From positions 4,240,562 to 4,304,561 of the forward strand of contig CM018031.1 of the NCBI GenBank assembly GCA_008638375.1: a stretch of 64,000 nucleotides of DNA, read 5' to 3'. Positions 10,710 through 23,300 of the stretch are shown one piece after another. The stretch is from Nyssa sinensis (taxonomy: Eukaryota > Streptophyta > Magnoliopsida > Cornales > Nyssaceae). The translations under genes were made by a program, and so were the position numbers. Positions within the stretch are counted from its first letter, which is position 1, and each line of letters opens with the position of its first letter. The notes beneath the pieces were generated by a model that saw only the letters and a list, made by a program, of their open reading frames with translations, ran no database searches and was not told the DNA's origin.

Positions 10710-13350
10710 GGCGTCGTAACACCCTCTCGTCGCCTGAAGCCTGAGATCGTCTCTCGTCTGCAAGAGGGAATTTCGGTGCTCCTGTCTCGATGGACTGGCC
10801 TACAAATGGCCGTCAAATATGAGTGGGGCGGTCGCGATTCGCTTAAGAAATCTGAGCAACTTGCTGCAGATATCCTCTCTTGGTTTTCTCAATCCAAAGG
10901 TAAGGTCCCTTCATCTTCTTGCTACCCTGGCACCTCCTTTCGCGAACCACCAAATTGTTAAAATATCATTCAGAACCAGAACACTCAACAAACAGAATGA
11001 TGTTATATTGATTGGAAACTCATATTGGTTTACTCCAAAAACTTATAAGAAGAATCATTTTAAATTGAAATTGAGTTTAGAAATGTTACATCATGATCTT
11101 CAGTCATGGCTTCTTGTTGGATGACTAATCACTTTTCCGTTTTCATTTCGAAACAATAAATGATCATCATAATTGTGTTAATCTCAAAATCGGGGAGTCA
11201 TAGAAATTGAGTCATGCATAATGTAATTGACCCGCTACGGTTTCTTTTTGTTTGATTTATAGCACCACATTGTGTTGAAGATTTGGAGAATTTGCTGCAT
11301 GAGAGCTTACTACTTACTCTCAACACAGAGATTGAGGATGGAAGCATTGAGGAAGTATGTTTTCCTTCTGAAAAGACTATTTATTGTGTCTACTTTGTTA
11401 AGATTAAATCAATCTGATATATGCAAGAAATTTCTGCTTTGTTCAATTGTCCTCTATATTGATGCTTAATCTTGGTTTTCACCTCACAAAATGTAACCTT
11501 TACTTGCACCATGTTAACTTTTCCTATATTTGATAAGGTAAGTTCATAAAAGTGTAATACTTGACTTCTACAGTGTAGCTTGATTAAACTTGTTCAGCTA
11601 AAATTAAATCTTAATACTTTATGGAAAATGACTCATTTAATTTTAGTTATTACTGCTAATACTTGTTATGCATATCTAATTGTGCAATGCAATAGAATTT
11701 ATTGATCCTATGAATCATGTAATGATATTTTGCAAAGATCTTCATTCCTCTCCTGGAGGAGTAATTGTTTTACCCGGTTTGTAAGATAAAAAATGAGGCA
11801 GAACGGGCGCTTGTTATAATTAGATGGTAGAAATAGAATACTACTAACTTTTCTCAGAGGCAAAATGGAATGCCATCAATAGCAACATCCAAACTTTTCT
11901 TATAATAAGTAGAATTGATAGGAAAAACAAAAATGGTTTTTCTATTTCCCTTGTTCATCTTTTTCTCATTTTCTTTTTGGGTTTGTTTTTTGTCCTTCCC
12001 TAGCTCATCAATTCCAATATTTCTATTTTCCCTTTGTCATCTTTGTTGTCCAACCATGTTTTATAAGAACTGTTTTACATCCTGCTGCTGTTAAATAAAG
12101 TAGTTGCATGTTAAGAGTCTTAGGTGTTGCTTTTTGATACTTAATGAGTGATTTTGTGCAGGTTGCAGAGCAGTTGATGACAATGCATGAAGAATACTTG
12201 CAAGGAAATCATTAGACAACAAAAGAATCCAATAGGAATATAACTCAATTTGCAGAAGCTTTTCCTCATTCCATAGATCAGTACACACATATGGCTTGCA
12301 GCCGATGCCCATTATTATGCCTTTTACTTGGTAAAAACTTCTCTATCATTCTCAGTTGTCCAACATCATGGTTTTACACTTCTTTTTGAGTAACAGGGTC
12401 CACTACAAAATTCATGTTTAATTAAATTTCAAGACAGTATTTGTTAATGTAACAAATTTCTTGCCTACTTATCAAAAAAAGATGTTACGCTTTTTTCTTT
12501 CCTAAATCTGTCTTTTCTTGCAAAATTCAGCAGCGAAATAAAGTAACTTGATTAAGGCGACTAAGTACATTATTATGAATGAGGTTATGATGTTGTTATT
12601 ATACATAAGCAATGTCTTTGCTTAGAGTGAGGAGTGAGGACTAATTAGTTCAAATTGGCTTGCCTTTCATGTGTCTAAAATATCTACTATGAGTATTTAA
12701 AATAAAAATTATCAATGATATGTGAAATAATGATGTGTGGAAAATAATATTAGTCTACCTACAGTAACACTTCCTCCTTTCTCCAGTTTCAGGCCTCTTT
12801 CTCTTACATAAATTGATTATAGGGCTAATGAGTGATTTATAGAGTTCAAGATTTCTTATAATTTCTTAAAGATTTAAAACTTTTTCTGAACAAAATGTCT
12901 TATATATGCTCTGTAAGGACTCCTGCAGTCATTTTTTGGAGTTTCCAATGAGATTATAATCTTTTAAGAAAACATCATATGATTGGCAATGGATTATCGC
13001 TTACGGAAATGTTAATCATGGACAATCAATGTTCTATTCTGCTAAACATCTATGGTAGCAATGTTATATGCAATACAATTTTTGATTTTGAAATAGTTAG
13101 AACTGTGTTATCTACCTCAATCAGACTATCACTATCATGCAAACTGAATAGACATTAAAGAGATGAATCTAGCAATTAAAAGGACGTGTTGATTCATATT
13201 ATATCATTGATGAGGTTGCAGGCATTGAGCAAAAGGATGATTAGAGATAAAAGATGAGTCATCTAACCTGGTGGTGAAACTTTGGAGCCACAGTAGTCTC
13301 AAGCAAATGGAACAAGCAGAAGGCAGACAGCAGTTGGTGGGTTGAATTGC
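10710..13350 (+). pseudogene. TSR2: TSR2-like pre-rRNA processing gene, probably decayed
   Basis: TSR2 proteins escort ribosomal protein eS26 and are needed for 20S pre-rRNA processing. Exon 1 (to 10899) gives LQEGISVLLSRWTGLQMAV and EWGGRDSLKKSEQLAADIL; exon 2 (11263-11354) gives VEDLENLLHESLLLTLNTEI; exon 3 (from 12162) gives EDGSIEEVAEQLMTMHEE across the splice and then hits TAG at 12213-12215, before the family's acidic linker. A degraded C-terminal tail (TVVSSKWNKQK) appears near 13280-13320 behind a TGA. The only upstream ATG (10688) is out of frame and soon reaches a stop; the first in-frame ATG (10806) lies inside the conserved domain. A short transcript may still be made, but a normal TSR2 is unlikely from this sequence. 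Confidence 0.75.
12448..12482 (+). mobile_element. LINE-like 3' tail
   Basis: A short CCTACTTATC followed by A7 matches the L1 tail signature seen elsewhere in this window. The element body is not recognisable, so this is a weak call. Confidence 0.3.
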
Positions 13351-13452
13351 CAATGACCTGATTTTGTGTTGAGCAGCTGTTCTTTTCTTTTCTTCTTTAT
13401 ATTTTTTTGGTTCCTCAAATTGTTTACCATTTAAAATACTATGTATTTTCAC

Positions 13453-15690
13453 TTCAGGAAAATTTTATGTGGTGCTCCTGATCTGATGAGAGTGAATCTG
13501 TGTCTTCTCTTTTTGATTTGATGGCTTTGTTTTGAGTAGTTAGTGTCAAAGGGTGATAATAAGGCTCTGGATGCTATTTTACTAGACAAACTTATCAGAT
13601 TAACTGAATAGGATGTCTAAAGAGACCTGGTGTTTGAGAACCAGCTTGTTCCTTTACATGGATGAAGATATTTGAAAATTGAACAATACACAGCTCCAAA
13701 CTAGGCAAACTAGGTAGTAAGAAGCTCCTCTTGTCTGAATACATGTTTTAATTCTAATCTATCACGTATGCAATATATAGATTAAGATTGTAACATATAC
13801 CTAAAGAATATACTTGATTTGGAATACTGCCTGTCCATGAAATTTTTGGTGCAAATGATCAATATATGGGCTCATTCTATGTTTGCTCTAAAACTGGGTT
13901 ACCCAGTGAGTTGCTCAAGTGGCTTAGTGTTCCATGCGGTTTTGCTCATATCTACTTTTGATGACTGAGCATGGTTATCACATGAGTTTTTCTTGTTTTT
14001 TTGGATGAAGGTAGGAGTGTCAATTTTTGACACGATACTGAAGATAATAGATTTGAATTGATTATAAATGAGTTTGCATCATAAATGAATTGCTATATTT
14101 AATATGATTAATAAACATGTCGTGTTCGAATTTTAATAATGTCAACCTGTTTAATATGACTTAACACGTGTAATTATAAAAAATAATATGAGTCAAGGTA
14201 ATTCGTATAATATTAATAGTTTATCAAGATTTTAAAATTTTTTACTTGAGATTTCAAATTTGATTTGGTACATGTCTAAATGTTTACTAAACTTTAAAAA
14301 TTATCTATACATATAAGAAGACAAGACAACTTTTTTTATTTTAAAAATAAAATAAATAGATTAATTGCATTGATACGTGTAACTCATTTAACTTTTCTTT
14401 TTTTTAATGTTGGTATCATGTAACATATTTTTCTCTTTTAAGTACGAATTTTGGCTGGTAGATTAATTGATGGTGTAGTATCATAATCAAAATATCGGCA
14501 TAATATGTAAAAGAGGTGTGAAGCTTCTGTTTTTTTTTTTTTTTTATTTATAAAAAACAAGTACTATCATAAACTTACCAAAAGAATATTTTGAATTTGT
14601 CTTTAAGAGAGTGATTCAATGAAATTAAATTTCATTTCATTTATATTTGAATCAACTTTTGCTCAAGAAAAAAAATCATTTCGGAATATATTTTGATTTT
14701 CACAAAATTTTTAAAGGACATTTTGCTTTATTTAGGGCTTCATGTATATCTATGGGTGGGCATTAAGATTCCCAAAATATATGTAAAGTAAATTGAGGGT
14801 CAAATATTTGGTTGATAGTAAAATATGCAAACATGGTGATTTATGAAGAGATTAAAAAATCTATTCATCTTCATTGTTGTTGAGAACTATTGGAAACTAC
14901 TAACGATGATTATAGAGAGATCGATTCATATGATCAAACCTCTCTTTGAGAGTCACTACCACTAAAATAACGACATTGAGTCACTAATTAACTATCATCG
15001 AGAGATGGATTTATTGATAGATCAATTCATTTGTGTCGTTATGCAGATATCATGAATCCATTCCTTCAGTATAGCCGGCAAAGGCTTTTAAAATCACCAT
15101 CGATAATATATTTTTTTAGATATTCTGAATCACTGTCCATTTCAGTCTTTTATAGTTAAGGTTCTATTATTTTAATAAGCAACACGTGAGCTTTAATTTA
15201 GTTGAGTTTTTTTGAGTAATTGATATTATGTGAGTTTTTTTTTTTTTTTTGCAATTGTTCATTTGATGCATTATTTTCATTTGTAATTGATTTTGATTTG
15301 TCATCTTTCATTTTCAAAATTTGATAAGTAATGATTGACTTTCGTATCTCTCGGGCTTAGGTTGAACTGGTAGGATTGAATTTTAATTGGAAATGGGCTC
15401 AAGCTAAAGGTATCAATGCTTGGACATGTTTCATTTCGAACTCGGCCCGCTAAGTTGCACCGGAATAAGCTATTGGCTAATCTCGTCATTTCACGATTTA
15501 CTTTTCTACTATGTAGTGGAGCCAGTGTTCTAGCCCGTGGTGGAACGGTTGAACCTTTGACTTTAGAGGACTAATCGGCCGTCCTTGGTCCCGGGACAAT
15601 AGGACAAGAGCTCGAGTCTTCAGGTGAGTTCCGACAAAAACGCACTCTCGGCAAGCTGGACCAGCACGCGCAGACAGGGGCAAAACCGTC
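13453..15690. other. Intergenic region, no gene seen
   Basis: The sequence is AT-rich. At about 14012 a TAGGAGTGTCAATTTTTGAC stretch resembles a hAT-type terminus, followed by AT-rich decayed sequence to about 14420. From about 15490 base composition rises toward the 5' end of the OBERON-like gene. Confidence 0.4.
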
Positions 15691-15699
15691 ATAAAATTG

Positions 15700-15825
15700 T
15701 CGCCGCTGTCAAGCCTGTCATTTTGATTTCTAGTTATTCAAAGTTCAGACACGAGAGCGAAGAGGTTCCCGTTGCGTTGGCGACTTCCGGGTTCTTCACT
15801 TCTAATTGGGGTTCTAGGGTTCCTC
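15700..15825 (+). other. Probable 5' UTR exon of the OBERON-like gene
   Basis: A GC-richer stretch ends GGGGTTCTAGGGTTCCTC followed by donor GTAAGTTT at 15826. GGGTTCTAGGGTT-type sequence is common in plant leaders. The exon start is not defined by sequence. It would splice, possibly through another leader exon, to the acceptor at 17744. Inferred from signals only. Confidence 0.45.
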
Positions 15826-16573
15826 GTAAGTTTCTCTATCACTGTTTCTGATTTCAAATGTATTTACTCTGACACACTTAACTTTTTCGTTTCGATGTGT
15901 TTCAAATGATATCTTTGCATTCCTACGAATTCGATCTTACGTTTTTTTTTCCCTCTCTTTTTGATCTCTCAGGTGAAATAATTTTCTTCCAGATTTGAGG
16001 ATATCTACCGGAACTGGAAACTGTAATTCTATTCCCTTTTCTCTCTCTAAGATTCAATCGTGAGGACAGTTTTATCAGGTAATCGATTCGACACAGTTCT
16101 CTCTCGTTAAGAGTGCTTGTTCAAGTTTTAGATCGAATTTCCAACATGCTTGACTATTCTTCTGCATTTGATTGTTCGTAGAGGCATTGTAATGTTTTGT
16201 GTTAAAGAATCTTGGTCAAGCCGTACAAACTGTTCAAAATGAAAGGAAAAATCATTTATATATATTGCAATGTGAATTACGGCCATTTTAACTAGCTAAT
16301 TTCTCGAGTTATAGTCCATAATCAATGGCCTTCTGTTCCTCTATTGTCCTTGGTGCGCCAAGGCATGTCAGTTTTAATTTCTCGAGTTGTAGTCTATGAT
16401 CAATGTGGATCATGTCTTCCTATATCATTAACGGATTGATAGACAGGAGGACACCTCTCCTTCAATCCCAGCTTCTCACTAAGTTCTTCTGATGCATTGT
16501 TTAAGTTGCTGCCCATTTTTATAATCTAATTGCATAATCTTTCTCTACAATAGACCTGATGTTGGTGCAGTGA

Positions 16574-16950
16574 TCCTTCTTTTCTTTCTCCTTTGGTACT
16601 GCCAACTGTGGCTGCACTTATAAGACAATCACTCTGGGATATATCAACAGAATAATTAGCTTCATAATGATGTTGATTTTGATTTTGCTCCCCAATTTTT
16701 GTTTAGATCACCATCAGAATGATTAGATTCTTGATCGGTTTATCCTAAGAGCTTTAGGAGTCCTCTTTTTCTTTCTCGTTTGGTACTGCCAACTGTGGCT
16801 GCACTGTAAGACAATCACTCTGGGACATATCAACAGAAGAATGAGCTTTCATAATGATGTTGATTTTGATTTTGCTCCCCAACTTTTAATTTAGATAACC
16901 ACCAGAATCATCAGATTCTTGATCGGTTTATCCTAACAACTTTTGGAGTC
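16574..16950 (+). repeat. Tandem duplication, period about 187 bp, in a leader intron
   Basis: Two adjacent copies share TGGTACTGCCAACTGTGGCT (starting at 16594 and 16781) and continue through matching ATGATGTTGATTTTGATTTT and TTGATCGGTTTATCCTAA stretches. By eye, identity is around 90 percent, so the duplication is fairly recent. Non-coding. Confidence 0.8.
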
Positions 16951-17620
16951 CTTTTTAGGGTCTCAATCCAACCAATTTGTAACTAAGGAACTTTTTACTT
17001 TGGTGTAATCTGAGTCCTATTTGGTGACAAACTGACCATATTCAGCGGGGCATATTTTAGAAGGTTTATGTGTATATCTAGGATCTTCTAGCATCTATAA
17101 ATAGTTCCTGTTGATGTGAAATGAGATTACAAGTCACCAGTTTATCTTTGTTCTCTCTCTTAATTTTATTTCTTGTTTGTTGGGTTTTTTATGCTGCCAA
17201 CGAACTATTCACAATACTTCTTTATAGACAAAAAAGCTTATAAATTCATTGATTAATGTACCTTAAACCTATTTCTTTTAGTATCAACAGCCACCAGTTT
17301 TCCATAACAGTCCCGCTGTGGAAACTAACCCTAGGCTGTTTGTGTCTATAGGAGCTGCATTCCATGGGTATATGGTGGAAATAATATTGATAGTCTGGCA
17401 AGATATACATCTTTTAATAAAAGAAGTCATGAATTGAGGACCCTCTATTCAAATATTCAATTGGGATTGAATTCCCGTTTGGTGAAGCTTATTTGTTATT
17501 GGAGAAGGAAGCTGTTTTTTGTTGTTGCCTGATCTATATGCCTCACTTTCGAAAGCAAAACAGTTAGGGATTGCTCTGACTTTATCCACTTAGAGGCATC
17601 AAACATTATAGCATATGCTT

Positions 17621-17656
17621 CAATAATTCTATATTTGCTATAATATAGAATTATTG
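17621..17656. repeat. 15-bp perfect inverted repeat
   Basis: CAATAATTCTATATT at 17621-17635 pairs perfectly with 17642-17656 across a 6-base loop. It is AT-rich, lies about 100 bases before the coding exon of the OBERON-like gene, and may be a MITE scar. Confidence 0.6.
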
Positions 17657-17759
17657 CAATAATTGTTGTTAATTTTTCTTTGTTGACGACTAATGATATC
17701 GATATGCAATTGGGTACAGTTCACAAGTTCTAATTACTTGACAGCACAAAAAGGAATCT

Positions 17760-20325
17760 ATGGAGATTGATACTCCTAACGGAAGTACTAAAAGCGCTAC
17801 TGGGATAAAGGAAAATGGATTTCATCTTTATCCGGTTTCTTTTGCTGACTCAGGCGAAGGTTTGCCGTATGCTCCCATTGATTGGCCTGATCCTGGTGAT
17901 AACTGGAGATGGAAGGTTGGGAAGAGAATTTCAAGTAATGGCTACTTTTTGGATAGATACCTGTATCTTCCCAGTCGTCTTCAGCAGGCAAATAAGAGAA
18001 GCACTTTTGCAAGTAAGCTTTCCGTTGAATCGGTATATCCGTACAGAATTCCCTGGTGCAGACGTTGATGCATTTTTTGCCTCATTCAGTTGGAAGATCC
18101 CCTCAAAAATGTTGTCTGAGACAAAAGGTCCGCCTTGATTTGAGACTGTTCCGTTTTTAATTACATTTATGGATCGAACTTTTGCTGTAATGAATGTAAA
18201 CTTTACTTGTGTGGCTTGCTGATGTTGCAATTTAAATACAAGGTCAGGTTTGCTTTAAGATTGTTCTTTTATGCATTGTAATTTCTACAAAATACCTCCT
18301 CCTATGATATCCTTATGCAATTGTTTAGTCTTCAGTAGCGTTAATGATGGAGGATGTTTTCTTTCTTCTTTTTTTTATTAGTAAAGTATCACTAAGAAAG
18401 GCGCCCAAGGAGGGCAAACCCAAAAGAACAAAAAAATGGGGGACCGACTACAAAATTAAAACCTAAGACCGCCCAAAAATCCATACATAGGGTATTCTTA
18501 ATCCAAAACAAAGAGACTACACAAAAATCTATCTTTAAGCCTCCAAAAGGGGATTTCCACCCCTTCAAAAATTCTACTATTCCTTTGCCCACCAAAGGCA
18601 CCATACAAGACTAATAAGGGCCATCCTCCAAGCAATACACAACTCCTTTCGGATCCTTTTCCACCACCATCCCGCAAGAACCTCTTTGAATGCAACTTGG
18701 CATGACCCAAGCACAACCAAAGATGCTAAAAAGCATGTTCCATAACTCCTGAGCCATCTAACAATCGATTCCTTTAAAAGCTTAATTTGTTAGAGAGAGT
18801 GTAACTTAATTATTTAATCTTCTAACGCGTCTCCTCATGCGGGGTTAGACTCCCCACCACGAGTGGGCCAATGTGTGCATTTATTATAATTTTCAATGAT
18901 GGTGGCGAGGTTCAAGCCTAGGACCTTTTGCTTGCTCTTGTACCATGTTAACAATCAACACCTCTAAAAGCTTAAGCTGTTAAAAAGTAGTGTGACCTAA
19001 TTATTTAATCCTCTATCCACGTGTTAGCAGTTTGCTATATCATGTATGGTTATGAATGCTGCCCATGGCTGCTAGAAATTATAAGACTGCACAGGGCCCG
19101 CAGGCACATTGGTTGAAAGTTGTAGCTGCATACAAGATTTCTAATGATGGAGTTGAGTTTGCAAGATGACCATCTTTATCTGAATGATTTAGAGAGAGCA
19201 GTTTTCAGAAAGCTATTATAATTGCTAGGCCATTGAACTACTGATTAAAAGGTTTAAAGTGGTCAGAGTTTGTTTTTGTTATCATGTTACTCTTAATTGA
19301 TGGATGATTACTTTGCAACTTCTATATTAGCTAGTGTAGTAGATAAAAAGTGCACTCTGTTTCTCTCTGTGCTCTCTCCCTCTCTATATACACAAACACA
19401 CACTCTCTAGTCTCTAGACACACACACACACACACACACACACCCCTCTAGACACACATGCACTTGTGCAGTGACACACATGCATCATTCTCTCATTAAA
19501 GATATTGAGTGGACTTACTAAGTGGGATCATGTTCATTTGTGTTACATAATCAACATTGACAATGTCCGTGTGTTAGGTGGTGGAACCTAGATGGATGCA
19601 ATGAGGCATGACGAATGCTTGAAGATGAGTCCGTTCTTATGAGAAATATATTGCTAAGCAAATCTATTGAGGTAAGACAGGGTTGTTTTTTGAATTTCAA
19701 AGAAAAAAGCATTCTTGACTAACATTAACAACTCAAATGAGTCTAGGAATTAATATGCTATCCTTTTTAGAAATAGGGTTAGGGATTTAAGATTCTTCAA
19801 CCAAGCACAATTGGGGAATTGAATATAGGGCGGAGTGTGGGAGCCTTTGGACGAGAGTGGTGGAAGGCAAGTGTGGGTCCAAGTTAGCATAATGGTGCTT
19901 GAAAGACCAAGGAGGTGAGACTTTCCTATGGGTTGGGGGTGTGGAGGGGCATTAAGAAAGGTGGGTTGAGTGGTGGGAGCCTTTGGAGGAGAGCGACAAG
20001 TATGGTTTTGAGTTAGCAGAATGGCGCTTTACGTAGGTGTGAATTTCCTATGGGTTGGGAGTGTAGAGGAACATTAGGAAAGGTTGGGATAAGTTTTGAA
20101 GCATATCAAATGGAGGGTGGGAGATGGAAGGAGGGTTTGATTATGATTGGATAATTGGTGTGAGGTTGAGCCTTTGTAAGAGGTTTTTCCTCGTCTTTTC
20201 AGAATTACGATCAATAATCAAGCCATGGTCATGAATTGCATCAGGCAAACAAATTAGGGCTGCAAGTCGGCCAGGCTAGGCTTGAGGCCTGTCCAGGCTC
20301 AGCCTGTGGTATGGGACTGTCAGCC

Positions 20326-20361
<36 letters not shown>

Positions 20362-23300
20362 AAGTAGAACCCGAGCCTGTCTTGAGTTAACCTTGAACAA
20401 TATCAGATTTTCCGGGTTGCCGGAAGTTTCAGGATTAGACGGGCGGTCTCGGATTTAAGTCGGGTTGGCCTGCCCGACTTGCAGCCCTAAGACAGATGGC
20501 AGGATTGTCCAGGATATAAATTTCTGTAGACAGTTGAAGCATTGGGAGGTGAAGGAGGTCTTTGGTTTTTATGACACATTATATGGGCAGGTCATGCTTG
20601 AGGGGAGAGGATTCTTTGAGGTGGATCGGGTCCAAAGGTTGTTTTTTTGAGGTGAAATCCTTCTAGTAAAGTTTTGAGGGCAAATGGAGACGGGGTTTTC
20701 TTGGAGGGTTATATGACATATAAAAGCCCTACAAAGGTGGCCTTTTTAGGTTGGACTACGAGTTTGGAGAGGATGTTGACCATTGACAACTTGTGTAAAC
20801 GAAGGCAGATTATAATCAATTGTGTTATTTATGTAAAGAGAATGAAGAAACAGTTAACCGTTTGATGCTTGGCCTGCTTGGAGTCCTATTGGCAATGCCT
20901 TGGTCAACATCAGAGTTTCTTTCTAGTTGGAGAGGATGCAGAGTAAGGAGAAGGATGAAGGAGGCGTGGCAGTGTGGCTCCTATGTGCCTATGGTGGATT
21001 ATCTAGAAGGAAAGGAACCGAATATCGTTCGAAGGAGTTGATCTCTGACTTGGGAGGTGAAGGCGGCTTTGTTGAGCTCTTTTTGTGTTTGGATTACAAG
21101 GGATCGACTTTGTCTATAGATAATTTTGTAAGTTTCTCGAGTAATATGTGAGTATTTCTGTATAGTGTCTTTTTGTATATGGGTGTACCCCCTTGATGTA
21201 TTCTACGTAATTACAGTTACTTATCAAAAAAAATGTAAATAGAAGATTTGAGTTTCTATTTTATGTAAATCTCCTAGGCATGCTAATGGTATACCTTTTC
21301 TTTGTAAGTAATAAAATCAAATTTGAAACTTCTGCTTGAGAGTCATTTGTTTCTAATTCTACTCACTTGTTTACCTTTATTCCCCCTGATCCTCAATCTG
21401 GCCTCCTTTCAAATATGTCAAGATGACACAGTTTTTGTTATAAGTAAGACACACACACACCCACTTTGTCCATATGGGATTCGAACCCTCAACCTTCTCT
21501 ATGAGAGGTAGAGGAAATACCACTTAAGCTAACACTTGGTCGATAAATATGGCAAGATGACTTTTGTAATGCTTTTATACCCATACATTTTTGAGATTGC
21601 ATAGCCTTCTTTGAAATATGACAAGATGAATTTTGTAATGTTTTTATACCTTTCTATTCTTGAGAGTGTATAGCATTATTGTCATTAGACTGCAAATTCA
21701 AAATGCTCAAGTATTGAGAGGATGTTACTTTTTAAGCACAAATCTTGGTTCTGCCCTTGGGCCTTCATTTTATTTTACTCTTACCTTGCTCAACCATGGC
21801 GTAGGTAATGAAGATGAGCTTACTTTCTCTATACTTTCTGAGGAGATACCAGAACATTTAGGGTCTGGTTCCCAGTCTGGAACTGTGGGTTGTAAGGCTG
21901 GTAACAAAATGTGTAGCAGTTTAGTGGAAGCGAGGAATCCACCTTCAAAGGTTATTGTCTGCAATGTCTGCTGCAGTGAACCTGATTTTTGTCGAGATTG
22001 TTGCTGTATTCTTTGTTGTAGGACTATAAATTCAGCCTCTGGAGGCTACAGTTTCATTAAATGTGAGGCAATGGTGGGTGACGGTTTTATTTGTGGGCAT
22101 GTTGCCCACATTCAGTGTGGTCTCCGATCTTACATGGCAGGGACAGTAGGAGGAAGCATTGGTTTGGATGCTGAGTATTATTGCCGACGCTGTGATTCAA
22201 GGACAGATCTGGTCTCAAATATCACAAAGCTTTTACAAACCTGTGAATCTATTGAATCTCGGGATGACATTGAGAAGATACTAAATATTGGCATCTTGCG
22301 TTTTGCGTGGCTCACAGAAAACTAGTGCAAAGATGCTGTTGCATCGCATTGAATTGACCATGGCTAAGGTATTCTGATTTGTTAATCTACAAATGGTAAT
22401 TTTTTTTCTTGAAGAAGTTTATCCCTGTCTTTTTATTAGGGTTTCTAAAACCAGCAGCATGACCCATCTGCTATGTACATCAGCTTAAGAGTGGGGTTTT
22501 TCTTGAAGACATTTGGAAAATGGAGGACATCTCAGCTGTTAGCACAGGTAAGCTTTCTTTCCTCCTGTTTGGTCGATTTAACTGACTTATGCATCGGTAT
22601 ATCAGAAGCCTAAATGGCTCAAGTTGATACCCAAATTAATCCCTTATAGGTCAATTTGGCCAAGAATAAGTTAGGTATTTCTTGGGAAGTAAGGGAATAC
22701 CATTTCCTAAGGTTGTCAGTGCCTCACTGAAGAAGACTTCAAATACCTGTTTAAGAAGTTAACTTGTGGTACTAAAAGACTCGAGAACTGCATTCAATGA
22801 ACAAAAATTGTAAGAAATTATAAAGCAACTGAAAATACTTCCATTTTAGAAAAATCTGACCTTCTCTTGAGAAGCGCGAAATACAGCACTACTACTATGA
22901 TACTGAATGGTCAAATTGAAATGCTAATGCTACATTACCAGTTATAATGGAAAGCTAAAGTAAATAACAGCAATGGTGCATGGTATTTAAGGGGCTCCAA
23001 GCTAGGGTTACAACTATGAGAAGGTAATATGAGTGAGGAAGATGACTGGTTTGTCAGTGCGCCATCTGCTGCCCTTGCATGTTCTGAATTTCTTGCAGTT
23101 ATTGCCCACTGAGCTGGGATTTCCTTTTATGGTGCTAGGGGTCTCCTTAAACTGCTCATATCTGTTCCTGTCCTAACTGTCTATAGGCTACAAATTCTTT
23201 AGGAAAAAGTTAGTCAATTGTTGTTTATATAACTAGTAACATGAAAAAAATATGTAATATGCACTGGACTGGGTTTGGGCCGTGTTCAGGCGTCTTAAAA

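Noticed and set aside
15624..15851. 75-codon plus-strand open frame
   Set aside because: It covers a probable 5' UTR exon and crosses its donor site; no protein similarity was seen.
21440..21545. Possible tRNA gene from good A and B boxes
   Set aside because: There is no acceptor stem, and a SINE-like body with a GT-rich tail follows the B box.
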